DNA of 5,875 nt, taken from the NCBI GenBank assembly GCA_045538635.1, contig JAZSRU010000097.1, positions 1-5,875 on the forward strand, written 5' to 3'. Positions 5,802 through 5,875 of the stretch are shown here, one piece after another. Each line of letters begins with the position of its first letter. Positions within the stretch are counted from its first letter, which is position 1. The stretch is from RGIG5270 sp045538635. Its GTDB lineage: Bacteria > Verrucomicrobiota > Lentisphaeria > Victivallales > Victivallaceae. The notes below the pieces were generated by a model. It was not told the origin of the DNA. It ran no database searches and worked only from the letters and a program-made list of their open reading frames with translations. The position numbers were made by a program, and so were the translations under genes.

Positions 5802-5875
5802 CTATGTTTTTTGCCGGACGGATCTTTCGATACAATCGGTACATTTTGCAAGAAATTCAAGATGGTAGCCGTCGC
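5802..5875 (-). CDS. Possible C-terminal end of a convergent gene (partial)
   Basis: On the minus strand an open frame enters from the right edge and ends at TAG (5802-5804). It encodes 23 visible residues: DGYHLEFLAKC, then TDCIERSVRQKT. The codons and the amphipathic helical character look like the tail of a real protein, and a convergent gene would explain why no rightward gene continues here. I do not recognise the family. Forward frames over the same bases are also open, so strand assignment is uncertain. No clear terminator separates it from the DUF4838 gene; the 56 bases at 5746-5801 hold only a short ATTTT/AAAAT repeat. Confidence 0.3.
   Translation of the reverse strand, partial: DGYHLEFLAKCTDCIERSVRQKT

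Noticed and set aside
1..5875. CRISPR array, tRNA, rRNA, prophage or defence system
   Set aside because: No regularly spaced repeats, cloverleaf, rRNA segments or recognisable phage or defence proteins were found on either strand.

Overview
The window is ordinary bacterial chromosome carrying four recognisable genes, with a fifth gene possibly entering at the right edge. Protein style suggests a PVC-group bacterium, most likely Lentisphaerae (Victivallales) or a relative. The clues are a secreted DUF4838-type protein, a valyl-tRNA synthetase with TLGH in place of HMGH, and a 3-isopropylmalate dehydrogenase of the 'LRFELDQYINLRP ... GGSAPKY' kind. This assignment rests on recalled family resemblance, not on a search.

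Left part (1-3998), minus strand. leuB is transcribed leftward from a good sigma70-like promoter (3970-3998) and a strong Shine-Dalgarno. A terminator-like hairpin overlaps its stop codon, followed by a second large hairpin. valS comes next and ends at an AT-rich intrinsic terminator at the window's left edge. Both genes belong to branched-chain amino acid metabolism: one makes leucine, the other charges tRNA-Val. The structured 99-base gap suggests at least partial uncoupling of valS from leuB.

Middle (3919-4134). A 216-base, very AT-rich divergent intergenic region holds the leuB promoter, a candidate promoter for the rightward genes, a 12-base palindrome and three direct copies of TTTGAATA.

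Right part (4135-5875), plus strand. A 91-residue protein of unknown function has its own ribosome site and ends in a textbook terminator. Only 20 bases after that terminator's T-run starts a secreted DUF4838-type protein, a family associated with polysaccharide or glycan breakdown. This reading frame stops inside the DUF4838 region immediately after a run of nine A, which looks like a frameshift, a phase-variable tract, transcriptional slippage or an assembly error. The remaining 130 bases contain no clear rightward gene. A leftward open frame ending at 5802 may be the tail of a convergent gene. The right part is visibly more AT-rich than valS and leuB.

No tRNA, rRNA, CRISPR array, insertion sequence or phage gene was seen. 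I found no clear new multi-gene system. The most unusual points are the A9-terminated DUF4838 gene, its position directly behind a terminator, the NADP-like cofactor loop in LeuB, and the unassigned 91-residue protein.
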